From positions 23,014,501-23,078,500 of the forward strand of contig OY756958.1 of the NCBI GenBank assembly GCA_963580455.1: DNA of 64,000 nt, written 5' to 3'. The translations under genes and the position numbers were made by a program. The number at the start of each line of letters is the position of its first letter. Position 1 is the first letter of the stretch. This document shows positions 45,686-57,300 of this stretch, one piece after another. The DNA is from Euonymus europaeus (lineage: Eukaryota; Streptophyta; Magnoliopsida; Celastrales; Celastraceae). A model generated the notes under the pieces. The model was not told the origin of the DNA and did no database searches. It saw nothing but the letters and a program-made list of their open reading frames with translations.

Positions 45686-47876
45686 AGGCTTTCTAATTGA
45701 GTTTTTAGCACTCACATATTGGATTTGAACTTTATTTCTTTGTGAAGCCCACGAGGCTTTTTCGATAAAGTAACATTGACATAACCCAAAACTTTTGAAT
45801 TATATTTAGATCGAGATGAAATATTCTTTGCCATCTACAATAATGACTGCAAATCATTAACCATGTCATGGACATACAAGCAAATTATCATATAACAATG
45901 CAATATTCATTTTTAAAAACCCAATGAAATAACGTATAGAGCAATGTAATAGTCACTTTAAACTATGCAATGTAACAACAAAGTTAGCACTCCTATATAA
46001 TTACCATATTATAAGCATATGTCAATGTAACCATATCAAACTAATTTAAACGAATGTAGTAATATCCATGTCAATCCATAATGTATATGACATCATTGTA
46101 ATACAAAATAACCCAAACTTCAACATCAAAAGGGTACGTAAATATGAAAATCCATCTCCCATTGGCGACAATGATTATTCAAAACAATGTTACTTATCTT
46201 CCACTAGTAAAGACAATGTATTAAATCTTTACTTATTTCTAAAAAAAAGAGTTCAACTATGGCTATTCAAAATCAAAACTCATTTAAATGAAATGGAATA
46301 TGTCAAAATGTAATTTCTCATATCGTAAATAACTTTCAGACATTGTAATTCTTTGTTGAGGGGAAAAAACAACAACTAACTAGCAAAGCCATCATAGGAG
46401 GAAGGCTGAGATCATCGGGGAAAATGGAGCATAAAGTGAGGGTATGAGGGTGGAGAGAAATGGTTGAGATAAGAAAAATGGTTGAGATGAGAGAGATGGA
46501 TAATGCAGTAACTAGTGTGATTAAAATTGTCATGAGTAATATTGAGATGTGTGCCAAATTTTCTGAAATTGAAATATGGGTTTTTGAATTTGCTGATTCT
46601 GCATATACATGTGGCATGCCACATCACTTGTGCATGATTATGTACACTTATTTTATGCACCTCTAGTATTATCGTTGATGAATTACGCCCCAAAGATTTG
46701 AACTTATTTAACAGTTTATCCGTTATATAGCTTATACGCTGTCAAATATACTCTCAACCAAAAGCATGCTTGATATTTAGACCGGGGATGGCAAAATAAA
46801 TAAATAAATAATTGGTTGCTATTGATTTTGTACTGGACAACATAAGTGTTTATAGAATATTTACACATTGGGATGTAGATTAATTTAGATTTTTGAATAT
46901 ACTTTATTCACCATATAGAATGGAATTTAAATCCAGACAAGCAAATCGGATAATAACTCAATCCAAGTTTGAACAATTGAATAAAAAAAAAATCGTGTTT
47001 ATACCCAAATTTTGGACTTAACATGTATAAAACTTGATTCAATTTGAATCGGACAAATCGATCATCCGAATAGCACATGGTTTAGCCACCCCTACCTATG
47101 ACCTGCACAATTTACTTTGTGCCCTAAACCCGTGCAATTTTGTCCTATAAAAGTCTCATAAAATGGTTAAAATTGAACTAATTATACTTATAAACCACAT
47201 TGTTTCATCTCGCTTCCATGAAGATGGTCAAATTCCATTGCAAAGTTCAGTTGATTACTTTGCCACCGAAAATCAAGAATATCTGAGCCTACCCCAAACA
47301 AGAATACCAAATTTCCAGATCCAATAAAATCATGCAATGTCCTCTTAATCTGTTCATGACAATTGACAAGTTTCACGTTACAAAATTGAATCGCATGTTC
47401 GCTATCAAGCAAATATCTGTAAATAAAGATTCAAAATTTCCATCAATCAGTTCAGTTGACTGGACTTTGTCAAAAAATCAAAATTACTAGGGCCAGCTCC
47501 CTGCTGAGAAAACCAAGTTTCAAGTCAAAAATTGAATTTGGAACTGTTTTTACACTTAAGGAGGCCATAATGTAGTTTAATTTGTGACTATTTCCAAATA
47601 AGAGCAAATTCCACCACCCTTAGACCATGTACTGCTTCATATTCACACTTGCATGATTGCATCCCACTTCCGCCATCATTATCATACTACTGATGGATGT
47701 GTTTCATCATACTTGCAACGGCTGAGATATAATCTATTCGCACCCGCACAAAATAAATATCACAAGACACAGAAAATATCAATCACGAAGCAAGTCGATA
47801 TAACCCTACGTTTGTCTTCGGTACAGATTGCATAAATTTAACCAACCACGGTGTTTATTAAAAAATAAGGACCATA
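45686..47876. other. intergenic, no gene recognised
   Basis: Low-complexity AT-rich sequence. Open frames on both strands at 46336-46693 overlap a gagataagaaaaatggttgag repeat and have no family match. A 74-codon minus-strand frame at 47188-47412, just beyond the TBP relic, is also unrecognised. Confidence 0.4.
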
Positions 47877-50161
47877 CCTTTGCTGAACCTTCCTGAACTC
47901 AGAGAGGACAGGATATATATATATATATATATTCTCAAACGCTGTTTATGTCTCATCTCGTAACTAAGACATCGAAAGAAGAAACATGTCAGGAAATGCA
48001 ATCGATAAACAATATGCATATAAGAAAGAGCAAATCAAAAGAATCCCAAATCACCTTAGCTCCAGTAATCACAATTTTTCCAGATACAAAAATAAGGAGT
48101 ACAATTTTTGGCTGCTTCATTCGATATATCAACTATGGGAAAAGTTCTGGTTCGTAAGGCCCAAGAAGCTCCCTTGCAGTCCCACAAGAAAACCTGATGC
48201 CACCCTTATAACTAGCAATTTACACCACATCTGAGCGATGTGGGACTCTATCAAGCTGTCATAAAGAAAGAAGTTGATTGCGACGCAAACAATACATACA
48301 CAATTAAAACTAAAAACATATAAGCCAATAAAAAAATAACTAACAAATTTGAATATTGTAAAAATGTTTTCATTCTCCTGACCAAAATAAACCATACTCC
48401 TACAGAAATATAAAGTTAATGTCCAGTAACAATTTATGATTAACTAACACTTGAAAAAGCACCATGAGCATATATGCCAGGCCTTCAAGTCTGATTGGGA
48501 ATTTAACATCAGAGGAACCAACAATATTATGAACCTTAAAATCCTGCTAAAGTGCCAATCAGAATATATAGAACTATAAAAATGGTGGCCACTGGCCAAC
48601 AATATATAAAACTAAAAACTGAGACAGAGAGCAGAAAGAGAGAGTAAGTACTTTGAACTTGGCAGGAAATCCAAGCTTCAGGATGATTCGAGCATACTGA
48701 AAAGGCACAGATATATGTGAGATGCAACAGCCATATGTCAACGATACTATGAGCCAAATTCAAAAAATAATATTATTCACGACCAAAAATCACCTTATGG
48801 TAAATATTACAATTTATATTATGAAATTTTACAGGTAAGCCGTAAGCATCTACCTTCCTAGCCGCCAGTTTCAACTGTTGCTCACTTTTGGCCCCCGTGC
48901 ACACCTGTTCTATATATATGTTACTTAACCATGTAAGCTGAAGGGCAAAGGCAGCCACAAGAACATAACCCACATGTAACAGTAAAATTGAAATTGTAAA
49001 TGGACACTCGTTTCTGTAGAAACAGAATCAGACAATATGGAAGTAATCACCATTTTGCCAGAGGCAAAAGTCAAAGCTGTAGTCTTTGGCTACTCAGCAG
49101 CAAAACTCTGTACCACAATGAATAACAGAGAGGTTTAGAGATAAATCACAACAAATGGCATGCAAGTTGCATCCTCATATACTACAACTAACCAATCCAG
49201 AGATGTTATATACCATCAAAATCTCATTCACTGGAAGAGAGAGAGGAAAAAAAAACCAAATACCTTGGGGTTGTACTCAGCATTACGAGCCTGCAGCGCT
49301 ATTTGCTTAAGATCAAGCTTGCAGTCGAGGTTGACCGTGGATACGATGTTCCTATTAGATAGATTCCCACATAAAAAACATAGCTAGTATTCAGATACAA
49401 AGTGAAATTAAGTAGTCATCAAAATCAAGCAGGGCAAGAAAGCTAGATCTTTTATGAAATATGAGGATAAACATTACAAATGAACGCCTTCCACAATACA
49501 ACAACTAAATTTAACAACATGGTAAAACAGTAAGACCAACATAAATAAGTTGAAGAAATGCATTCTTAATGATGCATCATCTCACAGCATACAAAGAGTT
49601 CATCTGCATCCCAGGCAAGATGTTTATATTTGTTTCAGTAATGAAAAAAATGGTTTTAAAAAATGTACTGTTAATTAATCATTGTCACTTCTTCAGCGTT
49701 CCAATTTCTATTCAAGTCTGATGTCCGCCCCGGCCACACAATACGAAGGCATCTGAACCTTCAAAACTAGCTTAAGCAAGAACTGAAATTCCGCAATAAA
49801 ATTAATTTCTTATTTCCCCCCCTTATTTTTGTCAATATACAGTATTACCACCGTGCTCCTTCTCCAATTTATCAATTAACCAAGAACTCATACGAAACCA
49901 TGAAGGCACACCCCAGAAACATCACATAACAAACAGCCATCAGGCCCCTGAAAAAAATACAACTGAGAAAATCAAATCTGAAACCTTTAAACTAATTCAG
50001 TTCACATCCAAATATTCAAGGGTGCGTATATAAATACATGTGAAAGAAACTATAGCAAAAAAAATTGAACAGGGGACATACTGAAGAGTGGAAACAATGC
50101 CAGACGGGTGCTTGGAGAGGTCCACCGTCTGGCTCCCTTCCAAGACACCTTGTTCTGCCAT
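47877..50161 (-). pseudogene. TATA-box-binding protein (TBP) pseudogene, introns retained
   Basis: The parent family binds the TATA box as a two-repeat saddle. Exon 1 starts at 50161 (MAEQGVLEGSQTVDLSKHPS) and exon 2 (about 49351-49264) reads [20 protein letters not shown]; both are intact. Exon 3 (about 49105-49053) has lost the residues between FAA and PKTTAL and carries an in-frame TAG (49090-49092). Exon 4 (CTGAKSEQQLKLAARK, about 48900) and exon 5 (YARIILKLGFPAKFK, about 48697) read well. Exon 6 reads [20 protein letters not shown] then shifts frame near 48475. Exon 7 has YEPELFP followed by TAG (48133-48135) where Gly is expected, then [20 protein letters not shown]. In the last exon the codons for the ENIYP region are overrun by a TA microsatellite (47912-47932) before LSEFRKVQQ-like sequence. 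Exon order and introns are those of a genuine TBP gene, so this is a duplicated, unprocessed copy. Confidence 0.9.
47912..47932. repeat. (TA)n microsatellite inside the TBP pseudogene
   Basis: About ten TA units interrupt what should be the Glu-Asn-Ile-Tyr-Pro codons of the last TBP exon. AATATATA at this place is the likely seed from which the tract grew. Confidence 0.8.
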
Positions 50162-50540
50162 TTGCTTTGTTCCTCACCCTCAAAATAAAAGCCAGAAGAT
50201 CTTCATTTGATCTAATCCAAAACCTAAACCTAATCCAGTCAAAATCCCAAATTGAGAGAAATAATTGAGCTACTTTTTTGTAGATCGAAGAAAGTCTCAG
50301 CTTGTAGATCCCCAAAAATCCTAATTTTCAGTAAGAAATCAATGAAAATCAGTAGATCTAGGGTTTGGACTGGGGAAATCAGGCAGATTTAGAAGGAAAT
50401 TGGGATCGAAGAGAGGGAAGAGTTTGAAATGAAGTTTATTTTATAGGTTTTGATTTAAGAGAAAAAGAGGATGTTGTGGTTCTTCTATTTATGTAGCCCA
50501 AATCCAGTACGCGGCACTACTCCACTTGGGGTTGGCCGTT

Positions 50541-50600
50541 GGCCCATAACGATTTCACATGAGCTTAGCCCATAATGATTTTACTTGAGTTCGGCCCATA
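50541..50600. promoter_or_regulatory. tandem GGCCCATA elements upstream of the TBP relic
   Basis: Three copies of gcccata occur at about 50542, 50568 and 50594, in 26-bp steps; the two intervening blocks (acgatttcacatgagctta and atgattttacttgagttcg) are also repeats of each other. TGGGCC/GGCCCA words are the site II elements typical of plant housekeeping-gene promoters. They lie about 400 bp upstream of the TBP start. Confidence 0.5.
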
Positions 50601-50926
50601 GTTTCTAGAAAGATATGGGTGGCCCACTGAATGTAGATCTCACTGGTGGTAGTTGGAGTCTGGAGATGAAAATCTCTGGGGATTTTAAGAGGGCTGGCAT
50701 AGTGGCATGGCACATTGTCTGACAATCTGACTAGTATTTTCAAGGGGAAATGATCAAAAGGTCTAACTTTTTGGACTTATTTGTAAGAAAAACAGGCCGG
50801 ATTTCTTATTTATGGTTAGGTCAGATTTTGGACAAATGGGTCATTTTGCGTTTAAATAATTTCTTGGAATGGCAAAAATAACCTTGACAGGGAAATATTT
50901 TAGGTTTTTCAGTCTATCTTGTTTCG

Positions 50927-50967
50927 AGAGAGAGAGAGAGAAACAGAGAGAGGGGAGAGAGAGAGAT
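50927..50967. repeat. GA microsatellite in the transposase leader
   Basis: cgagagagagagagagaaac followed by agagagaggggagagagaga, a purine run in the probable 5' UTR of the transposase gene. Such tracts are frequent in plant leaders. Confidence 0.7.
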
Positions 50968-51412
50968 CGTGTAGGCGGTTTGTTTTTCCGGTCGGAGGGG
51001 GACGGTGGCGCAACTGTCATTTTTTTTTGTTTGTCAGTCGACAGTGCGAATATATCAGTTATTTTTGGCGTATTATTCTTGTTTTCGAAGCTACAGTGGT
51101 GCGGTTTGTTGTTGGCAGTATATCAGGTATTTTCATTCATTTTTTTCAATTTAATTTTCTGGGTAAAGGTTTAGGTATCTTCGGTGTATGTTTGCTATTT
51201 TCAAGTTTTTTTATGAGGAACATTGTGGTGTTTGAGTTGTTGTCTTAGTTTCTTATTCTTTCGATTGTTTGCATGTGTTGTTAACATTAGTTGTTTTTTG
51301 GGTTTTAGTACTGTATGTCTTTTTGATGTGAGGTTCCTTTGTTGCAGGTTGTTATGTTTATGTAATTTTCTGTTATGTGATACCCTTGTGGTACCCTGGT
51401 TATTCATTGATT

Positions 51413-53820
51413 ATGGCTGAGGGTGTTTTCTTGATGATTAAGAATTCGTTGCAAGTTTTCCCCATTAGGCTTTCTTCCGATGTTGACTTTGATTTTTTAG
51501 TACGTAGAGTTATTGAAAAATGGAGTGTTTTTGAAGTAGGTAAGTTCGAGTTGTGTTATTCCATACCTGGTTACAATGGATGTTGTTTGAGGAATGAAGA
51601 GGATTTCAGCACAATGCTTGCGTTGGTTAATGTTCTTGGGTTGCATCTTGTTGAAGTAGTTGTTACAGATTTAAGTAACTCTGTTAGGAGTGTTGCTAGT
51701 ATTTCATGTTTCAATAAGAATAATGTGAATGATTCAGAGTTTGGTGATGCTGAAACTGTCAATGACAATGAAAATGTTGAGGTTAATATTCCGACATTTT
51801 GTTCATCGTCAAATGGTTGCCATTTACTTTCATCATCTTGGGGGGGTCTTATTAGTGATGTTGGGCAGAAATTTGATGGAGGAGTAGCCGAATTCAGGCT
51901 TGCGTTAAGCAAGTATTCTATTGAAAGGGGATTTAAGTTTAATTATGTGAGGAATAATGTAGATAGAGTTGTGGCTGAATGTGTTTATAAGTTTTCTGCT
52001 GGGTGTAAGTGGTTTGTTTATGCTGTTTCTTCGAAGGTTAATGGTGCTTGTTTTATCAAGAAGTTTTACAAACACCATACGTGTCCGGTTGTTTTGAGAG
52101 ATGAGAAAAGTAATAGGATGAGTGCAAAGTTAATATCTGGGTTGATTGTTGATTTAGTAAGGAATAAATCGTCTCTGTGTCCAAATGATATTGTGTCGCA
52201 TTGTCTTAATAGTTATGGTTGTGAGGTTAGCTATGACAAGGCATGGAATGCTCTAGAGAGGGCGAAAGCTGATATTTTTGGCGATTCTTCTGAGTCGTAC
52301 AAGCAGTTGGGATCTTATGTTGAAGGCATAAGGGTGCAAAATCCTGGAAGTCATGTTGTTTTGGATATTGATGTTGGTTCGAAAAGATTCAAGCGGTTGT
52401 TTGTGGCGTTTCATGCATGTATAAAGGGTTTTCAACATTGCCGTCCAATGTTGTTCATTGATGGTACTTTTTTGAAGGGAAGATTTAAAGGTACTTTGTT
52501 ATCTGCCACGAGGAAGAATGGAAACCAAGGTGATGTTTTTTTTATTGATATGTTTGAATTATTTATTTTAAATAAATATAGTCGGTACAGTCGTGTGATA
52601 CATTCTTGATACGACAGTGATACATGCAGGTTGTATTTATGTTTTCCGTATTAATTTGTTTATTTAATATTTTTTCAATTATCAGGGTTGTTTCCGTTGG
52701 CTTTTGCTGTTGTTGATTCTGAAAATCATGACAATTGGAAGTGGTTTTTTGAGAATTTGCAAATTGTTATCAGTGGTGTTCAGTATATCACATTTGTATC
52801 TGATCGGAATCTGGGTTTGGTTGAAGCTTTGCCTAAGGTATTTCCTAGTGCAAATCATTTTTTCTGTCTTCAACATTTGAAACAGAATCTACGGGATAGA
52901 TTCAGTCGTGGGGCTTTTACTAATCGCCAAAGGGAACGTATGGTTTGGTTGTTACGTGAATGTGCGGTTGCTCCTACTGTCCCAATTTTTAATCAAAAAT
53001 TGGCTGCTTTAAAACAAGAGGGAGGTGCTATTGTTGATAGTTTCTTGGAGGATTTACCTTTGAAGCATTGGACGAATGTGTATGGTGTAGGATGTCGTTA
53101 TGGAGAGATGCATTCGAATGCAGCTGAGTCATTCAACTCTTGGATTCTTGATTGTAGAAGTTTGCCTATAACGCAAATGGTAGATAAGATCAGGTTGAAG
53201 CTCATGGGATGGTTTTATGAAAGAAAAGTTGAGTCAAGTAAGTTATGTTTATATGTTTATTTTTTTAAAAAAAATATGTTGCGATAGTTGCATGATACAT
53301 TTAAGATTTTGGATTTTTTTTTGATACAGATGGCTGGGAAGGTGTACTCTGCCCTCAAATGGTCCAGAAGCTTCACGGGTATGGTGTGGATGGGCGTTCT
53401 TGGCATGTGCAAAGGTCTTCTTGAAGCACATTTGAGGTTTTTTCTGACCCACGACATGTGGTGGATATTTCGATGTTTAAATGCTCGTGTGTCATGTGGC
53501 AACTGAATGGGTACCCTTGTGTGCATGCTGTGAAGGCAATATCCAGGTCTGGTAAAAATATTGAAGACTTTGTGCACTATTACTTCCATGTTGCAGCCTT
53601 TCGGAAATCTTATGAGGAAACAATCAATCTGATTCCGTCATTTTGTTCTATTGATTATAATATTGATGACGTTCTTCCTCCGGCTACAAGGAGGCCTCCG
53701 GGAAGGCCTAAGAAACGATGTATCAGGTCAAGGGGTTAGCAAGTTAAAAGAATACGTTGTGGCCGTTGTGGTAAAATGGGCAACCACAACAAGAAGACAT
53801 GTAAGGAACCATTGGCATAG
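51413..53820 (+). pseudogene. MuDR-type (MULE) transposase, two premature stops
   Basis: DDE transposase that would cut and move Mutator-like elements. Exons (+): 51413-52529, 52686-53238 and 53330-53820, joined at GT-AG sites. I start at MAEGVFLMIKN (51413); a longer in-frame ATG at 51377 is possible. Domains in order: an N-terminal plant mobile domain region (to about 100); the MuDR DNA-binding region (GGVAEFRLALSKYSIERGF, then CKWFVYA and HTC); and the MULE catalytic core with LFIDGTFLKGRF (first Asp), FVSDRNLGL (second Asp) and MHSNAAESFNSWI (Glu). A SWIM zinc finger follows (CSCVMWQLNGYPCVHA), then a PPGRPKK basic motif and a zinc knuckle (CGRCGKMGNHNKKTC). In-frame stops lie at 53422-53424 (TGA, before the SWIM finger) and 53737-53739 (TAG, before the knuckle). 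The catalytic triad is intact. I call it a recently inactivated copy. Confidence 0.88.
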
Positions 53821-54310
53821 CTATGTGTTTTTTATTTTTCTTGTTGGGAAATTTCTACGTTGTGGCAAGGATTGAAAGATGGTTCAAATGTATATGGTTT
53901 GTATTCATTGGGACTATTGTAACGTGATTATTAATAAATGGTTATCTTTGTATTACCTGTGTATTACGACTTAGTTAATATTTATTTTTGGTGTATTACC
54001 GGGAATTCACTAACATCTTGTCGGGTATGGAACCATTGAAATAGCTATGTGCTTGTTTATTTTTCGAGGTGGACAATTTCTATGTTGCGGCAACCATTAA
54101 AATTTGGTTTAATGTTTTCATTGGGATTGTATGTTAACATGATTATTAATAAATCATTATATTTGTATAAGCAGTGTATTAAGAGCTATGTATCATTTAT
54201 TTATGACCTATGTATCATTTATTTATCGTGTACTACGCTGCGAAATATCATGTATTCTACTAATGTAATGTAATAGATAACATTTTTGTCAATCATCATC
54301 AAAGATAGTT

Positions 54311-57300
54311 TCATGGAACGACGAAATCTTGCATAAACATTTCAACCATATGACATTTGTACTTCATGACTTCTTTTGGTGTGAGTTTCTCCTCAATAGG
54401 CTCGTTCTTGACAACTTTCTCCATCACATGGCAGACGTGGATGCCGCAGTCAACGCTGGTTATGAAATTCGGATTATCAAAATTAAATTCAAAGTTTTGT
54501 TTGTTAAAGGAAATAAAATTTAAGTAGTTTAGATTAACTTACGATCTGAAACTTTGCTGTGGACATTGTTGATCAGATTGGATAGGCGTGCTAATAACTG
54601 AGTCAATATTTTCCTGCACAAGGTCTGTATTTTCATCTTTGATGGTAATGCTCTCTTTTTGTTTGCTCACCACATAATTCATCTGCACTCAAAACACATA
54701 TAAATATATTAGGTATCATATAGATATCAATGTCTTGTCAAATAAGTATCATACCAATATTTCAGCATCCTGAAGGTAGTGGTCAATTGTGTTGCCTCTT
54801 GGCCTCAAGCTGTTGTACTGTGTCCAATCACCAGTTAATGAGTCAAATGTAACGAGCGTCCAGTGGTTTGGCTGAATATCTTTCCCTCTACCCCCATTTG
54901 AATTCATTGGGAAAATTAGGTAACAGATCAATGTTGGCAAACTTGAAACAATGTTGTCAATCTTGCTTTCCCGGAGAGATTGGTACTGTTCCTTTACGAT
55001 ATAAGTCTGCGTTGAAAAGTGTACATTTGGTTTAGTTGTTAAATAATTGAATAATTATGCAGCAGTTCATGTAATGAACACTTACCCAACATAAGGAATC
55101 AAATATGTAGAATGTAGGTAATGGTTCTTCTCCTGTAAGCTTCCCTGCACTTCTATAGTAATTATCCATGAGTTTTTGTGCATGTGCATTGATAACCTGC
55201 ACTCATATAAATGTTTATAAAAACGGATTCTATAATATTAGACTATCAGCATGTAAGTATTTTTCATTACTTACATTGCTTGTTATGCCTTTGTCAGAGA
55301 GAATGTCAATCAAGTCTTCCATATTTACTTGTCCAGTCTCGATGGTTCCACAAATATGTACTCTATGTATCACATGAATGTATCATATGTTAATCAAAGA
55401 TATATCATGAAGGTATTGAGAATTGTGTTTAGAAAGAACATGCGCATCTCCATGCTTTTCCAAGGTTGAATTGATCTTCAGCAAGGTTGACATATCAAGG
55501 TGTTTGGGTGTCTTCCATGATGCTGGAATCTTTCTCAACATCTTCTTCGCCTTCTTAGCAGTGGAATTAGTTAGACATGTGAGATCAACAATGGAAGATT
55601 CTTCTTCCTTATTTTGTTCTTTTTCCTCATTATGTTCTTCTTCTTCTTCCTCATTCAGGTGCTCTTCTTCCTTGGCTTCTTCATTTTTTTGGTCAGTTGA
55701 ACGTTCGTCATTTTTTGGTTCTTTTTCTTCTTTTTCATCCATTTTTCTCATTCTTTTGGCTCTGATTTTCCGAATCCTAGAAGAGAAAGTATATTTGTAG
55801 CCTTGTTTCCTTGTACGCTTTATTTCGTTCTTATTCTTAATCCGTTGAATCATGGATGATGATTCAACATTAGATTTCTGCAAGTAGAAGGGACGCAATC
55901 ATGTTATAAAGTTACCAAAAAAATATTCAAATGCATATCTGTAATAATATCTGTAAGGAATAAAATAACCTGTAAAGTTTCTGTGTGGACGATTTTCACA
56001 ATTGGATTGACCACCTTCTTTGAATTGAAAGGAAATCACATGTTTATTAGTAATATATCATAGACATATTATGTAAATATACATCAGAAATGATTTAAGG
56101 AATTAATGTGAGAAATTACACTGTCTTCTCTCTCTTCGCCCGCTTCTTCATTGGCAACCACTTCTTCTGCGTCTTGATTGAGAACCATACGAGCAGATGC
56201 ATTCTGTATTTGAGGAAAAATAGATATGACCACTATAATTTTCAGACCATAAATGTATTATGGTTATATCGTAGTACCTTATGTACGTTCAATTCCTCAT
56301 TCTTTTTGAGTTTTCCATCAAATTTTTTCAGTTGTTTCACTGAATTCAATTATAGGTGGGAAAACAACACTGTTTTTTCTTGGGGTGTCACCCAGAGATT
56401 GTGACTGCAGTAGCATGTGACATTTAGTTAGATATGACAGTTATTATATCAAATGAAAATGAATCAGAGGTTGACATGATCCTTACCAGATTAAATGATG
56501 GTATGTCATGAATCCATTCCTTGCCATGTATTTCACCTTGTGCATACTGGTTGTCTATATTTTCGTCCCCTTCAGTGCTTACTGGAGTCTGCAAGTAATG
56601 TATAATGGTTGATCGTTGGGGTATCATAGATGTATTACCAGTGTTTCATTATATCATAGATGTATTAGCAGTTTATTAGATATGTAAGCTATTTTATTTG
56701 TGTTACTTTACCTTTCATCCTGTCAAATTGGTGTTGGCTTGTGGTGTAGTAGCTCTCAAATTTTGTGTCAATCCATGAACTTCAATTTCAGTCAACTCTT
56801 CTTCAAGTGTTGATGCAAGGTTTTCTTTCTCGTGCTGGACAAGGATGAGATCCTGTCTAGTTTTCTCCAATTTTTTTTCTAGTTCCTCAACCTTCTTCTG
56901 CAAATCTGCTATGTTTGAATTTTTTTCATCAATCTGGTATCTCATGAAAACTTCTTTAACCTTTGCTGCCTCTAGTTCAGTCAACAGCTTCTCAACCTGC
57001 ATTTGCAAGGTTGAATTTTCATCTGGAATATGTGAGTGGCTTGATGCTGATGGATTTTCCGTATTTTCTGTTTTCCTTATTACGTAGTCTGCGAACCTGA
57101 TCAATGGACTATTATCAAGACTATCATCACTCGGTTGTTCCTTTTCATTTGCTCCTATGTTAGTCTCTTGTTCATCATTCATATCGTCATCTTCATCATC
57201 ATTAGCAAGTCCATCACTTTCTTCACTTTCAAATTCATCAGCATTTTCATCCGAATCATCATCAAATTTCTCAGCATATTCGTCAGATTCGTCGTCAAAT

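Noticed and set aside
47188..47412. 74-codon minus-strand frame 3' of the TBP relic
   Set aside because: No family resemblance and no convincing splice link to TBP, whose last exon is already accounted for.
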